From: Streptomyces rochei | Lineage (GTDB): Bacteria > Actinomycetota > Actinomycetes > Streptomycetales > Streptomycetaceae | Length of the DNA stretch: 58,383 nt | Assembly (NCBI GenBank): GCA_002155895.1 | Contig: MUMD01000146.1 | Coordinates: 1-58,383, forward strand | Reading direction: 5' to 3' | Translations under genes and position numbers: made by a program | Notes under the pieces: generated by a model | What the model saw: the letters and a program-made list of their open reading frames with translations, nothing else | Database searches by the model: none | Told to the model about the DNA's origin: nothing | Shown here: positions 1 to 8,190 of the stretch, piece by piece | How positions within the stretch are numbered: position 1 is the first letter of the stretch | How the letters are laid out: each line of letters opens with the position of its first letter

Positions 1-418
1 TGTCGGTACTGCGGCGCGGGGTGGTGGGCAAGGGGTCGCGGAGCGTGGCCACCGGCGGTTCACTTTCGCCTCGGGCCGTGCACCTACGGGAAGGAAGGAG
101 CGGCTCCGGGCGCCGGGCGCCGGTAGCAGCACCCTCTCGCAGTCCACGGCGATCGACAGGAGCGTCACCACCGCGGGCGATCGGGCTCGCGGAGCCCCGT
201 ACGGGACTCCGCCCACCGTTGCGGGTCAGCGCCGGATTTCGACCGGACTTCCCCCGCGGGGCGTTGGCAGCTTAACGCCTGACCGGTGCCCCGGTGCCTC
301 CCGTCCGCCCCGCCGCGTGCACGTGAGACCGGTCACCCGCCTCCGTCCGGCCGGGCCCCGTGAGCAACGCGACATTGTAGGGTGAGGCCCGGTCGGACCC
401 TGGCTCGGAGGAGCGCGC
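1..418. other. Upstream stretch without a supported gene
   Basis: No open frame here has a convincing start, ribosome binding site or recognisable protein; the short frames are low-complexity Arg/Gly/Pro translations typical of GC-rich shadow frames. The right end should hold the promoter of the GntR gene: GACATTG at 371-377 runs into a TAGGGT -10-like hexamer at 378-383, about 36 bases before the ATG, and GGAGGAG sits just before the start. The left end may be the edge of a gene lying outside the window, but nothing proves that. Confidence 0.5.
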
Positions 419-1135
419 ATGCCTCATCTCACGTCGCGGGCGATCCCGGCTCAGGCGCATCTGCGCGACCAGGTGGCCGACGCCGTCCGCGCCGCGCTCA
501 TCGCCGGCGAACTGCGTCCCGGCGTCGTCTACTCCGCTCCCCGCCTGGCGGCGGAACTCGGCGTCTCCGCGACCCCGGTGCGCGAGGCCATGCTCGACCT
601 GGCCCGGGAGGGTCTGGTCGAGGCGGTCCGCAACAAGGGTTTCCGCATCACCGAGTTGACCGACCGTGACCTGGACGAGTACACGGACATCCGTACCCTG
701 ATCGAGGTCCCCACCGTGGGCCTGGTCGCCCGGACGGTGCCGGCCGAGCGCCTGGAGCGGCTGCGCCCCCTCGCGCGGCGGATCGTGACGTCGGCCCAGG
801 AGCACGACGTCCTCCAGTACCTGGAGGCCGACCACCGTTTCCACCTGGAGCTGTTGTCGCTCGCCGGGAACCGGCGTCTGGTCGAGGTCGTGGCCGACCT
901 GCGCAAGCGTTCGCGGCTGTACGGACTGGGCGACCTCGACGAGTCGGGCCGGCTGGTGGCCTCCGCCCGGGAGCACATCGAACTGCTCGACCTGGTCGTG
1001 GCCGGACGGGCCCGGGAGGCGGAGGAGTGCATGCGCCGTCACCTCTCGCACATCCGCACCCTGTGGGCCGAGGGCCCGGCGGGTGCGGACGGCGGCGAAG
1101 GGGATGCCGCTCAGAGGGTGAAGCCCGCCGGGTAG
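419..1135 (+). CDS. GntR family (FadR/FCD type) transcriptional regulator
   Basis: Probable local repressor of the hydroxyproline catabolic operon. The 238-residue protein has an N-terminal winged helix-turn-helix (about residues 14-80, with the typical run PRLAAELGVSATPVREAM) and a C-terminal all-helical FCD ligand domain (about 85-215). The FCD metal/ligand positions look present: Asp and His in EADHRFH, His in AREHIELL and His in MRRHL. The ATG is preceded by GGAGGAGCGCGC, a strong ribosome binding site. It is convergent with the epimerase gene and overlaps its end by about 25 bases, a common arrangement for Hyp regulators. The ligand (hydroxyproline or a pathway intermediate) is inferred from the neighbours, not from the sequence. 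The heptamer GACATTG just upstream recurs in front of the operon it may control. Confidence 0.9.
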   Translation: MPHLTSRAIPAQAHLRDQVADAVRAALIAGELRPGVVYSAPRLAAELGVSATPVREAMLDLAREGLVEAVRNKGFRITELTDRDLDEYTDIRTLIEVPTVGLVARTVPAERLERLRPLARRIVTSAQEHDVLQYLEADHRFHLELLSLAGNRRLVEVVADLRKRSRLYGLGDLDESGRLVASAREHIELLDLVVAGRAREAEECMRRHLSHIRTLWAEGPAGADGGEGDAAQRVKPAG

Positions 1136-2112
1136 GGGTCCGTCGGGTCGAGCAGGTACTGGGCGGTCCCGGTGATCCAGGCGCGTCCGGTGACCGACGG
1201 GAGGACGGCGGGGCGGTCCCCCACCGTGGTGGCGCCGAGGATCCGGCCCACGAAGCGGGAGCCGATGAACGACTCGTTGACGAAGTCCCGGCCGGCCGGC
1301 AGCAGGCCCCGGGCGTGCAGTTGGGCCATGCGCGCGCTGGTGCCCGTGCCGCACGGCGAACGGTCGAACCAGCCGGGGTGGATGGCCATGGCGTGCCGGG
1401 AGTGCTCCGCCGTCGACCCGGGTGCTTCCAGGTAGACGTGGTGGCACACGTCGATCTCGGGGTGCTCCGGGTGGGCCACCGGGTTCTGGGTGTTGACGGC
1501 CTCCATGACGGCCAGTCCGGCGTCGAGCATCCGCTGCTTGTGCGCCCGCGCGAAGGGGATGCCCAGGTCCTCCAGCCGGACGAAGGCGTAGAAGTTGCCG
1601 CCGTAGGCGATGTCGTAGCGCACCGGCCCGTAGCCGTCGACGTCGACGACCTGATCGAGGGCGTGGCAGTAGGAGGCGACGTTCTCCAGGGTCACCGACT
1701 CGGCGTGGCCGTCGCGTACGCGCACCCGGGCCGTGACCAGTCCGGCGGGGGTGTCGAGGCGTACCGACGTCTCCGGTTCGACGGCCTCGACCATCCCCGT
1801 CTCGACGAGGACCGTGGCGACGCCGATCGTGCCGTGCCCGCACATCGGCAGGCAGCCGGACACCTCGATGTAGAGGACGCCGAAGTCGGCGTCCGGCCGG
1901 GTCGGTGGCTGCAGGATCGCGCCGGACATCGAGGCGTGTCCGCGGGGTTCGCACATGAGCAGGGTGCGCAGACGGTCGCGTTCCTCGACGAAGCGGCGGC
2001 GCCGTTCGGCCATCGTCGCCCCGGGGAGGGTCCCGATGCCGCCGGTGATTACGCGGGTCGGCATGCCCTCGGTGTGGGAGTCCACGGCGTGGTAGCAGAC
2101 GGTGGAGCGCAC
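1111..2112 (-). CDS. 4-hydroxyproline 2-epimerase (proline racemase family)
   Basis: Converts trans-4-hydroxy-L-proline to cis-4-hydroxy-D-proline, the first step of the bacterial hydroxyproline pathway, in the cytoplasm. The 333-residue protein has both catalytic cysteines of the epimerase/racemase branch, Cys91 in MCGHGT and Cys254 in SPCGTGTSA; the related trans-3-Hyp dehydratases usually lack one of them. The GTG start lies two bases after the stop of the DapA-type gene (TGAccGTG), so translation is probably coupled; the longer frame extending upstream is just overlap with that gene. Last gene of the five-gene minus-strand operon. Proline racemase itself is the alternative, but the dehydrogenase and deaminase neighbours make the hydroxyproline role much more likely. 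Confidence 0.9.
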   Translation of the reverse strand: MRSTVCYHAVDSHTEGMPTRVITGGIGTLPGATMAERRRRFVEERDRLRTLLMCEPRGHASMSGAILQPPTRPDADFGVLYIEVSGCLPMCGHGTIGVATVLVETGMVEAVEPETSVRLDTPAGLVTARVRVRDGHAESVTLENVASYCHALDQVVDVDGYGPVRYDIAYGGNFYAFVRLEDLGIPFARAHKQRMLDAGLAVMEAVNTQNPVAHPEHPEIDVCHHVYLEAPGSTAEHSRHAMAIHPGWFDRSPCGTGTSARMAQLHARGLLPAGRDFVNESFIGSRFVGRILGATTVGDRPAVLPSVTGRAWITGTAQYLLDPTDPYPAGFTL

Positions 2113-2114
2113 GG

Positions 2115-3011
2115 TCAGCTCACCCCGGCGTCGACGAGCGCCCGGACGGTGGCGCGCAGGGCCTCCTCCGTCCGCGGGTCGAGCGGCCGCCGCGGCGGCC
2201 GGCAGACACCGCCGCGGCGTCCCGTCATGTCCTGGCCGAGTTTGATCGCCTGGACGAACTCCGTCCTGCTGTCCCAGCGCAGGACCGGGTGGAGCCGCCG
2301 ATAGAGGGGCAGGGCGGTGCCGAGGTCGCCGGCGAGCGACGCCTCGTACAGGGCGAGGCAGGCGCGGGGGAAGACCTGCGGGAAGCCGGCGACCCAGCCC
2401 TTGGCGCCCGCGGTGCCGACCTCCAGCACGGTGTCGTCGGTGCCGATGACGAGGTCCAGTCCCGGGGCCAGTTCGGAGATCTCGTAGCAGCGCCGCACGT
2501 CGCCGGAGAACTCCTTGACGCCGACGACGAAGCCCTCGGCGTGCAGTGCGGCGAGCAGTTCGGGGCGCAGGTCGACCTTGGTGTCGACGGGGTTGTTGTA
2601 GGCGACGACGGGGAGGCCGGCCGAGGCGACCAGCTCGAAGTGTTCGAGGACGGCGCGGTCGTCGGCCCGGTAGGAGTTGGGCGGCAGGCACATGACCGCC
2701 TGACAGCCCGCCTCCTTGGCGAACCGGGCGTGCCGCCTGGCCTCGACGCCGCCGTAGGCGCCGACGCCGGGCATGACGGTGAACCCGTCGGGGGCCGCGG
2801 CGAGGGCGGTCTCGACGACGCGGTCGCGCTCCTCGTACGTCAGTGTCTGGTACTCGCCGAGCGAGCCGTTCGGCGCGACGCCGTGCACGCCCTCGGCGGC
2901 GAGCCGGGCGACGCTCTCGGCGTAGGCGCCGTGGTCGACGGTGAGGTCGGCGTTGAAGGGCAGGCTCGTGGCGACGACGACGCCGTGCCAGGGCTTGCGG
3001 TGCTCACTCAT
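2115..3011 (-). CDS. DapA-family aldolase/deaminase, probable 1-pyrroline-4-hydroxy-2-carboxylate deaminase
   Basis: Member of the dihydrodipicolinate synthase/N-acetylneuraminate lyase superfamily (298 residues, TIM barrel). The Schiff-base Lys166 (VGVKEFSG) and the conserved Tyr138 (VVAYNNP) are present, along with a GSLGEY loop near residue 49. In hydroxyproline operons this family member removes ammonia from 1-pyrroline-4-hydroxy-2-carboxylate, giving 2-oxoglutarate semialdehyde; that assignment is from context. The start is the ATG preceded by AGGAGGAGCAGCCC. The start region overlaps the end of the FAD protein gene by 8 bases, consistent with coupling. Confidence 0.87.
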   Translation of the reverse strand: MSEHRKPWHGVVVATSLPFNADLTVDHGAYAESVARLAAEGVHGVAPNGSLGEYQTLTYEERDRVVETALAAAPDGFTVMPGVGAYGGVEARRHARFAKEAGCQAVMCLPPNSYRADDRAVLEHFELVASAGLPVVAYNNPVDTKVDLRPELLAALHAEGFVVGVKEFSGDVRRCYEISELAPGLDLVIGTDDTVLEVGTAGAKGWVAGFPQVFPRACLALYEASLAGDLGTALPLYRRLHPVLRWDSRTEFVQAIKLGQDMTGRRGGVCRPPRRPLDPRTEEALRATVRALVDAGVS

Positions 3012-4464
3012 GGGCTGCTCCTCCTGTGTTCTCACGGGCGTGGTCCAGGTCGGCGAGGGCCCCGAGGGTGAGGGGCGTCGCCACGAGCCGTTCGGTGGGT
3101 GTGTAGCTCCGGTGCGGTGCGACCAGGCAGTGCACGGCGGGACCGCAGACGCGGCCCTGGCACCACCCCATGCCGGCCCGGGTCAGTTGCTTGACCTGCC
3201 GGTGGTCGCGTGCCCCGCCGTCGGTGCGGGCGGCGCGGACGGCGCCCGCGGTCACCTCCTCGCACCGGCACACCACGGTGTCGTCGGTCAGCCACCGGGA
3301 CCAGGCCGACGGGACCGGGTGGGCGCGGGCCAGGGCGCGGGCGAAGGCCCGGTGCCGCTTCACCGTCGCGCGCACGGCGGCCCGGCGTCCGCGCCCGAGG
3401 ACGGGGGCGGCTCCGTGGTCGGCGAGGACCGACTCGGCGGCGAGGCGTCCCTCGGCGAGCGACAGGCGCGCCCCGCCCACCCCGCACACCTCGCCCGCCG
3501 CGTAGAGCCCGGGCACGGTGGTGCGTTGCCCCGCGTCGACGGCGACGACCGTGCTTCCGTCGTCGGAGTCGGCGAGGGCGCAGCCGAGCGGCACGAGCAG
3601 GTCGAGTTGGGGCACGAACCCCCACCCGACCCCGACCGTGTCGGCCTCGACGCGTCGTTCGGTGCCCGGGCGGGGGCTGCCGTCCGCCGCCAGGGAGGCG
3701 ATCTCGACCGATGTCACGCGGTCGGTGCCCTCGGCCGCGACGATCGCCGTGCGCGGGCGGAACCGGACGCCGTGGCGGGCGAGCGTCAGCCCGTACCGCG
3801 CTCCCTCGGCCCCTTTGGCGGGGTTGCGCAGCAGGGGGCCGGGAGACCGCAGCCACGCCGACGGGCCGGCGGCCTCGCACACCGTGACCACTCGCGCGCC
3901 GCGGGCGGCGAGGGCGGCGGCGACCGGCAGCAGGAACGGGCCGGTGCCGCCCAGGGCCACCCGGTCGCCCGCCACGACTCCCCCGCCCTTGAGCAGTGCC
4001 TGGAGGCCGCCGAGGGTGAGCACTCCGGGCAGGTCCCAGCCGGGGAAGGGCAGTTGGCGGTCGTACGCCCCGGTCGCCACCAGCAGTCGTGGCGCCCGCA
4101 GCGTCACGGCGGTCTCCTCGGGGGCCCTGCGCCGGTCGACGGTGTGCACCGTGAAACCGTCCTCGTCGCGGGTCACGGACCAGACGTGGTGGGCGAGGCG
4201 CAGGTCGAGCCTGCCCCGGTCACCGGCCGCCGCCAGCGCCTCGCGCAGGGCCCGGTAGTCGCGCAGACCGTGGTGGAGGTCCGCGGTGGGGATCGCCGCT
4301 CGTGCGGTGTCCGGCGGGTGCCGCCAGAACTGGCCGCCGACGGTGCCGGCCGAGTCGACCAGCGCGACGCGCAGCCCTCCGGCGAGGGCCGTGACCGCCG
4401 CGGCCAGCCCGGCCGGTCCCGCTCCCACGACGACGAGGTCCGCCGTCTCACCCGTCGTCCCCAT
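3004..4464 (-). CDS. FAD/NAD(P)-dependent oxidoreductase with BFD-like 2Fe-2S tail, D-hydroxyproline dehydrogenase subunit
   Basis: 486 residues. The N-terminal dinucleotide-binding loop is VVVGAGPAGLAAAV and a second nucleotide-binding region follows mid-protein, as in the HcnB/SoxA-like alpha subunits. Near residues 400-440 four cysteines (CRC and CQGRVC) form a BFD-like [2Fe-2S] site. This subunit partners the 2Fe-2S protein and the glycine-oxidase-like protein encoded just upstream; together they should oxidise cis-4-hydroxy-D-proline and pass electrons to the respiratory chain. It overlaps the 2Fe-2S gene (17 bases) and the DapA-type gene (8 bases). HCN synthase or opine dehydrogenase subunits are related, but the neighbours point to hydroxyproline. 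Confidence 0.87.
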   Translation of the reverse strand: MGTTGETADLVVVGAGPAGLAAAVTALAGGLRVALVDSAGTVGGQFWRHPPDTARAAIPTADLHHGLRDYRALREALAAAGDRGRLDLRLAHHVWSVTRDEDGFTVHTVDRRRAPEETAVTLRAPRLLVATGAYDRQLPFPGWDLPGVLTLGGLQALLKGGGVVAGDRVALGGTGPFLLPVAAALAARGARVVTVCEAAGPSAWLRSPGPLLRNPAKGAEGARYGLTLARHGVRFRPRTAIVAAEGTDRVTSVEIASLAADGSPRPGTERRVEADTVGVGWGFVPQLDLLVPLGCALADSDDGSTVVAVDAGQRTTVPGLYAAGEVCGVGGARLSLAEGRLAAESVLADHGAAPVLGRGRRAAVRATVKRHRAFARALARAHPVPSAWSRWLTDDTVVCRCEEVTAGAVRAARTDGGARDHRQVKQLTRAGMGWCQGRVCGPAVHCLVAPHRSYTPTERLVATPLTLGALADLDHARENTGGAAHE

Positions 4465-4711
4465 CGTCGTCCTCCCGAGTCGTGACGGTCATGTCCGCGC
4501 GGGCCGGGAGCAGGCAGGCCCGCTGGCCCCGTACCCCGTCGACGGTCACCAGGCAGTCGAAGCAGACACCGATCCCGCAGAAGACTCCGCGCGGGCGGCG
4601 TCCGACGCGGGTGGTGCGCCAGGCGACCCGGCCGGCGGCCACCAGGGCGGCGGCGACCGTCTGGCCCTCGGTGAAGTCCAGCGGCTCGCCGTCGACGGTC
4701 ATCCGGGTCAC
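4448..4711 (-). CDS. (2Fe-2S)-binding protein, D-hydroxyproline dehydrogenase small subunit
   Basis: An 87-residue ferredoxin-like protein with the plant-type cysteine pattern FCGIGVCFDC followed by a fourth Cys about 15 residues later (QRAC). It resembles HcnA-type small subunits and probably transfers electrons between the two flavoproteins encoded on each side. The GTG start overlaps the oxidase stop (GTGA) and has GGGAGG upstream; an in-frame ATG three codons later is an alternative. The C-terminus is very acidic (EDDDGDDG). Confidence 0.85.
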   Translation of the reverse strand: MTRMTVDGEPLDFTEGQTVAAALVAAGRVAWRTTRVGRRPRGVFCGIGVCFDCLVTVDGVRGQRACLLPARADMTVTTREDDDGDDG

Positions 4712-5874
4712 CGGGAAGCACCTCCCCGGGAGACGAGGCGGTCGGGCAGCAGCGCGGTGTGCGCCGCCGGATCGGCTCCCCGCCAGGGCCGGCCGAGCAG
4801 ATGGGCCGTCACCAGGGCACCGGTCGCGGGGGCGAGTCCGATGCCGGCGCCCTCGTGGCCGCAGGCGTGGACGACACCGGGGGCGCGCGGGTCCGGTCCG
4901 ACGACCGGGAGGTGGTCCGGGCAGTACGGCCGAAAGCCCCGGTAGGTCCGGATGAGGTGGGTGCCGCGCAGGAAGGGGAAGAGCCGGCACGCCTGCGCGG
5001 CGAGGCGGGTGACGACGGCCGGGTTCAGCCTCGTGTCGAAGCCGACGCGTTCGCGGCTGGCGCCGATGAGGACGGTGCCGCCGCGGGTCCCCTCGACGAC
5101 GCACGAGGTCTCCAGACCCGCGTCGGACGAGGCGACGCCCGCGACATAGTCGGCGGAGTACACCTTGTGCCGGACCATCGGGGGCAGGGGCTCGGTCACC
5201 AGGACGAAGCCCCGGCGCGGCAGCACCTCGACGGGGGCGCCGAGCCGGCGGCCCACCTCGCCGCCCCAGGTGCCGGCGGCGTTGACGACGGCGTCGGCGG
5301 GCAGTACGTCACCGGCCGCCGTCCTGACTCCGGTGAGTGCGCCGTCGCGGCCGGTGACCGCCGCGGCGACCTCGGCCGTCCGGGTGCGGGCCCCGCGCCG
5401 CACGGCGGCGTCCAACAGCGCCACCGCCGCCCGTACGGGCTGCACCTGGGCGTCCTGCGGATAGTGGACGCCGCCCGGCAGTCCCGGTGCGAGGTGGGGT
5501 TCGAGTTCCCGGACGCGGTCGACCGGTTCGACGCGGACGCCGGCCCGTGCCTGGCGGGCGGCGAACACGCCCAGTGCCGCGAGCCCTTCGTCCGTGCGCG
5601 CCACGACGAGGCCGCCCTTGGGTTCCAGCTCGAAGAGGTCCGCGCCGAGTTCCTCCCCGGCCTCGTCCCACAGCGCGCGGCTCAGCCGGGCCAGGTCGAG
5701 TTCGGGTCCCGGTTCCTTGTCGGACAGCAGGACATTGCCCTCGCCGCGGCTCGTGGTGCCGGCACCGACGGGTCCGCGGTCGACGACCGTGACGTCCAGG
5801 CCCGCCGAGGCGGCGTGGAAGGCGCACGCGGCACCGACGACTCCCCCGCCCACGACGACGACCTTCAGCGTCAT
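4708..5874 (-). CDS. FAD-dependent D-amino-acid/glycine oxidase family protein, D-hydroxyproline dehydrogenase catalytic subunit
   Basis: 388-residue DAO-family flavoprotein: N-terminal GGGVVGAACAFHAA Rossmann loop, and a C-terminal segment (GFRPYCPDHLPVVGPDP, then ACGHEGAGIGLAPATG) typical of the glycine/sarcosine/D-amino-acid oxidases. As the first gene of the minus-strand operon with a 2Fe-2S protein and a FAD protein it is most likely the substrate-oxidising subunit acting on cis-4-hydroxy-D-proline. The ATG has AGGAGG seven bases upstream. The final pathway enzyme, 2-oxoglutarate semialdehyde dehydrogenase, is not encoded here. Confidence 0.87.
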   Translation of the reverse strand: MTLKVVVVGGGVVGAACAFHAASAGLDVTVVDRGPVGAGTTSRGEGNVLLSDKEPGPELDLARLSRALWDEAGEELGADLFELEPKGGLVVARTDEGLAALGVFAARQARAGVRVEPVDRVRELEPHLAPGLPGGVHYPQDAQVQPVRAAVALLDAAVRRGARTRTAEVAAAVTGRDGALTGVRTAAGDVLPADAVVNAAGTWGGEVGRRLGAPVEVLPRRGFVLVTEPLPPMVRHKVYSADYVAGVASSDAGLETSCVVEGTRGGTVLIGASRERVGFDTRLNPAVVTRLAAQACRLFPFLRGTHLIRTYRGFRPYCPDHLPVVGPDPRAPGVVHACGHEGAGIGLAPATGALVTAHLLGRPWRGADPAAHTALLPDRLVSRGGASR

Positions 5875-6054
5875 CGAGCCTCCTCGGTGCAATGTCACAT
5901 GCCATCGGATGCCACCGCGCAGGCTATACACCGGCTCTCCCGGAGCACAACGGCCCGGTTCCGGCGGGTCCTCGCCGCGGCGGCACCCCGGTCGGGGAAC
6001 CTGATCCGCTCCGCGGCTCGTCCCGACGGGCAAGGACGAACGGACGGAAGACGC
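5875..6054. promoter_or_regulatory. Divergent promoter region of the hydroxyproline operon
   Basis: About 180 bases separate the minus-strand operon start from the plus-strand EEP gene. Reading towards the operon, TGGCATCCGATGGCATG is followed by TGTGACATTGCA, which contains the small dyad TGTgACA and the heptamer GACATTG that also occurs just before the gntR -10 box. This is a candidate GntR operator; two occurrences of a heptamer are weak evidence. Confidence 0.35.
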
Positions 6055-7101
6055 ATGGTGGAGCAGGCGGAGGAGCGGCGGCGACCGGACGGTGCGGCGT
6101 GGGCGAGGGGGCTGACGGCACGGGTGACGCGCCCGTCGGGCGGGGGGCCGGACCGGCCGGTTCCGGGGGTCCGGCCGGTCCGGGGGCGCGGCCGCGTGAT
6201 CGCCGCGGCCGCGGTGCTGACGGCGGCCCTGATGGTGCTGCACGGGGCGGTACCCAACGCGGTGGGCCGGCTCGGCAGTCTGCTGGAGACGTTCCTGCCC
6301 TGGCTCGGCGCGGTGGTCGTGGTGCTGCTCGTCTGCGCGCTGGTACGCCGGTCGGTGCTCGCGCTGGTGGCCCTCCTGCTGCCGGTCGCGGCCTGGACGT
6401 ACCTCTTCGGACCCCTGCTGCTGCCCGCGCCGGAGCCCGGCGCGGACGAGCTGGTCGTGGTGCAGCACAACGTCAGCGACGAGAACGGCGATCCCGCGGC
6501 CACCGCCCGCGCCCTGGCCGGGGCGGGACCCGACCTCATCGCCCTCCAGGAGCTGGTGTCCCCGGCGCTGGAGGTGTACGCCGGGACGCTCGCCGCCGAC
6601 TACCCGTACCGGACGGTCCGGGGCACGGTCGGGCTCTGGTCGAAGCACCCCCTCACCGGCGCCCGGCCGCTGGACATCAAGCCGCGGGGCATCACGGAGG
6701 AGTGGAACCGGGGCCTGCGGGCGGTGGCCCGCACACCGCGCGGCGAGGTCGCGGTGTACGTCGCGCACCTGCCCTCGGTCCGCGTCGGCGCGGGCGGCCT
6801 CGCGTCGGCCCGCCGGGACGAGAGCGCCGGGCTGCTGGGCGATGCCGTCGCGGCCGAGGAGGTGCCCCGGGTGATCCTGCTGGGCGACCTCAACGGGACG
6901 GTCGACGACCGCGCCCTCGATCCGCTGACCTCCCGGCTGGACGTCGCCGAGCGCGGCGTGGCCCTGAGTTTCCCGGCCGCCTTCCCGGTGGCGCGGATCG
7001 ATCAGGTCATGGCCCGCTCCGCGACCGTGCGCCACATCCGCGCCCTGCCCGCGACCGGGAGCGACCATCTTCCGGTCGCCGCGCGGATCCGGCTGGGCTG
7101 A
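6055..7101 (+). CDS. Membrane-anchored endonuclease/exonuclease/phosphatase family protein
   Basis: 348 residues. After an Arg/Pro-rich cytoplasmic head (about 45 residues) come three hydrophobic segments (about 48-68, 78-98, 103-123) and then an EEP-fold catalytic domain outside the membrane. EEP landmarks are visible in order: VVQHNVS, DLIALQELV (metal-binding Glu), VAHLPSV, LLGDLNGTVD (Asp-x-Asn) and GSDHLPVAA (Asp-His). The architecture matches the actinobacterial proteins of the AmdC/VanJ-like EEP group, some of which are teicoplanin-resistance factors; the substrate cannot be told from sequence. The ATG at 6055 follows a GGACGGAAG ribosome binding site. Confidence 0.85.
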   Translation: MVEQAEERRRPDGAAWARGLTARVTRPSGGGPDRPVPGVRPVRGRGRVIAAAAVLTAALMVLHGAVPNAVGRLGSLLETFLPWLGAVVVVLLVCALVRRSVLALVALLLPVAAWTYLFGPLLLPAPEPGADELVVVQHNVSDENGDPAATARALAGAGPDLIALQELVSPALEVYAGTLAADYPYRTVRGTVGLWSKHPLTGARPLDIKPRGITEEWNRGLRAVARTPRGEVAVYVAHLPSVRVGAGGLASARRDESAGLLGDAVAAEEVPRVILLGDLNGTVDDRALDPLTSRLDVAERGVALSFPAAFPVARIDQVMARSATVRHIRALPATGSDHLPVAARIRLG

Positions 7102-7159
7102 CGGGCGGGCGCCGCCCGGGGCGGGCCACCGGAGGTGACCGTCGCGGTGCGGCACGAGA

Positions 7160-7195
7160 GCAAGCCGTTTGCGGTGCTTGCGTTAGCCTTCCGCT
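7160..7195 (+). promoter_or_regulatory. Promoter/operator of first lacI copy
   Basis: GCAAGCC, TTTGCGG and GCTTGCG half-sites are followed by TAGCCT (7184-7189), only six bases before the GTG start, so the transcript is probably leaderless. The block aligns almost base for base with the promoter of the second lacI copy (12787-12823), including a TTGCG-rich dyad, which suggests shared autoregulation. Confidence 0.5.
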
Positions 7196-8190
7196 GTGAC
7201 GCGACGACTTGCTCAGGTGGCGAAGAAGGTTGGGGTCAGCGAGGCCACGGTCAGCCGGGTCCTCAACGGCAAGCCGGGGGTCTCGGAGGCGACCCGGCAG
7301 TCCGTGCTGAGCGCGCTGGACGTGCTGGGGTACGAGCGGCCGACCCAGCTGCGGGGCGAACGGGCGCGTCTGGTGGGACTGGTCCTGCCCGAGCTGCAGA
7401 ACCCGATCTTCCCGGCCTTCGCCGAGGTCATCGGCGGCGCCCTGGCCCAGCAGGGACTGACGCCGGTGCTGTGCACCCAGACCAAGGGCGGCGTCTCCGA
7501 GGCCGACTACGTCGAACTGCTGCTCCAGCAGCAGGTGTCCGGGGTCGTCTTCGCCGGCGGACTCTTCGCCCAGGCCGACGCCCCGCACGACCACTACCGG
7601 CTCCTCGCCGAACGCAACATCCCGGTCGTCCTGATCAACGCGTCGATCGAGAACCTCGACTTCCCGTGCATCGCCTGCGACGACGCGGTGGCCGTCGAGC
7701 AGTCCTGGCGGCACCTCGTCTCCCTCGGCCACGAGCGCATCGGCCTGGTCCTCGGTCCCTCCGACCACATCCCGTCGCGTCGGAAGCTGGCCGCCGCGCG
7801 GGAGGCGGCCGCCGCCATGGACGCCGAGCTGCCCGGCGAGTTCGTGGAGCGGTCGATGTTCTCCCTGGAGGGCGGCCAGGCAGCCGCCTCCCGCCTCATC
7901 GACCGCGGCGTCACCGGCATCATCTGCGCCAGCGACCCCCTCGCCCTCGGCGCCGTACGCGCCGCCCGCCGCCGCGGACTCGCCGTACCCCACGACGTAT
8001 CCGTCGTCGGCTACGACGACTCCGCCTTCATGACCTGCACCGAACCCCCGCTCACCACCGTCCGCCAACCCATCGAAGCCATGGGACGCGCCGCCGTCGA
8101 CCTCCTCTGCGCCCAGATCCAAGGCACCGAAGTCCCCCACGGAGAGCTGCTCTTCGAGCCGGAACTGGTCGTCCGCGGCTCCACCGCACA
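7160..8190 (+). repeat. About 1-kb direct repeat, copy 1 (promoter plus lacI)
   Basis: This block is repeated in the same orientation at about 12787-13810. Two stretches, roughly 7197-7640 and 7844-8141, are nearly identical at the nucleotide level including third codon positions; the stretch between them (about 7650-7840) is diverged and differs by nine bases in length. The intervening DNA of about 4.6 kb carries the glucanase gene. Confidence 0.85.

Noticed and set aside
21-275. 84-codon open frame near the left edge
   Set aside because: Arg/Pro/Ser-rich, no ribosome site, no similarity I can recognise.
4708-7155. 815-codon minus-strand frame around the oxidase gene
   Set aside because: Only the part from 5874 downwards is the amino-acid oxidase; the upstream extension covers the plus-strand EEP gene as antisense sequence.
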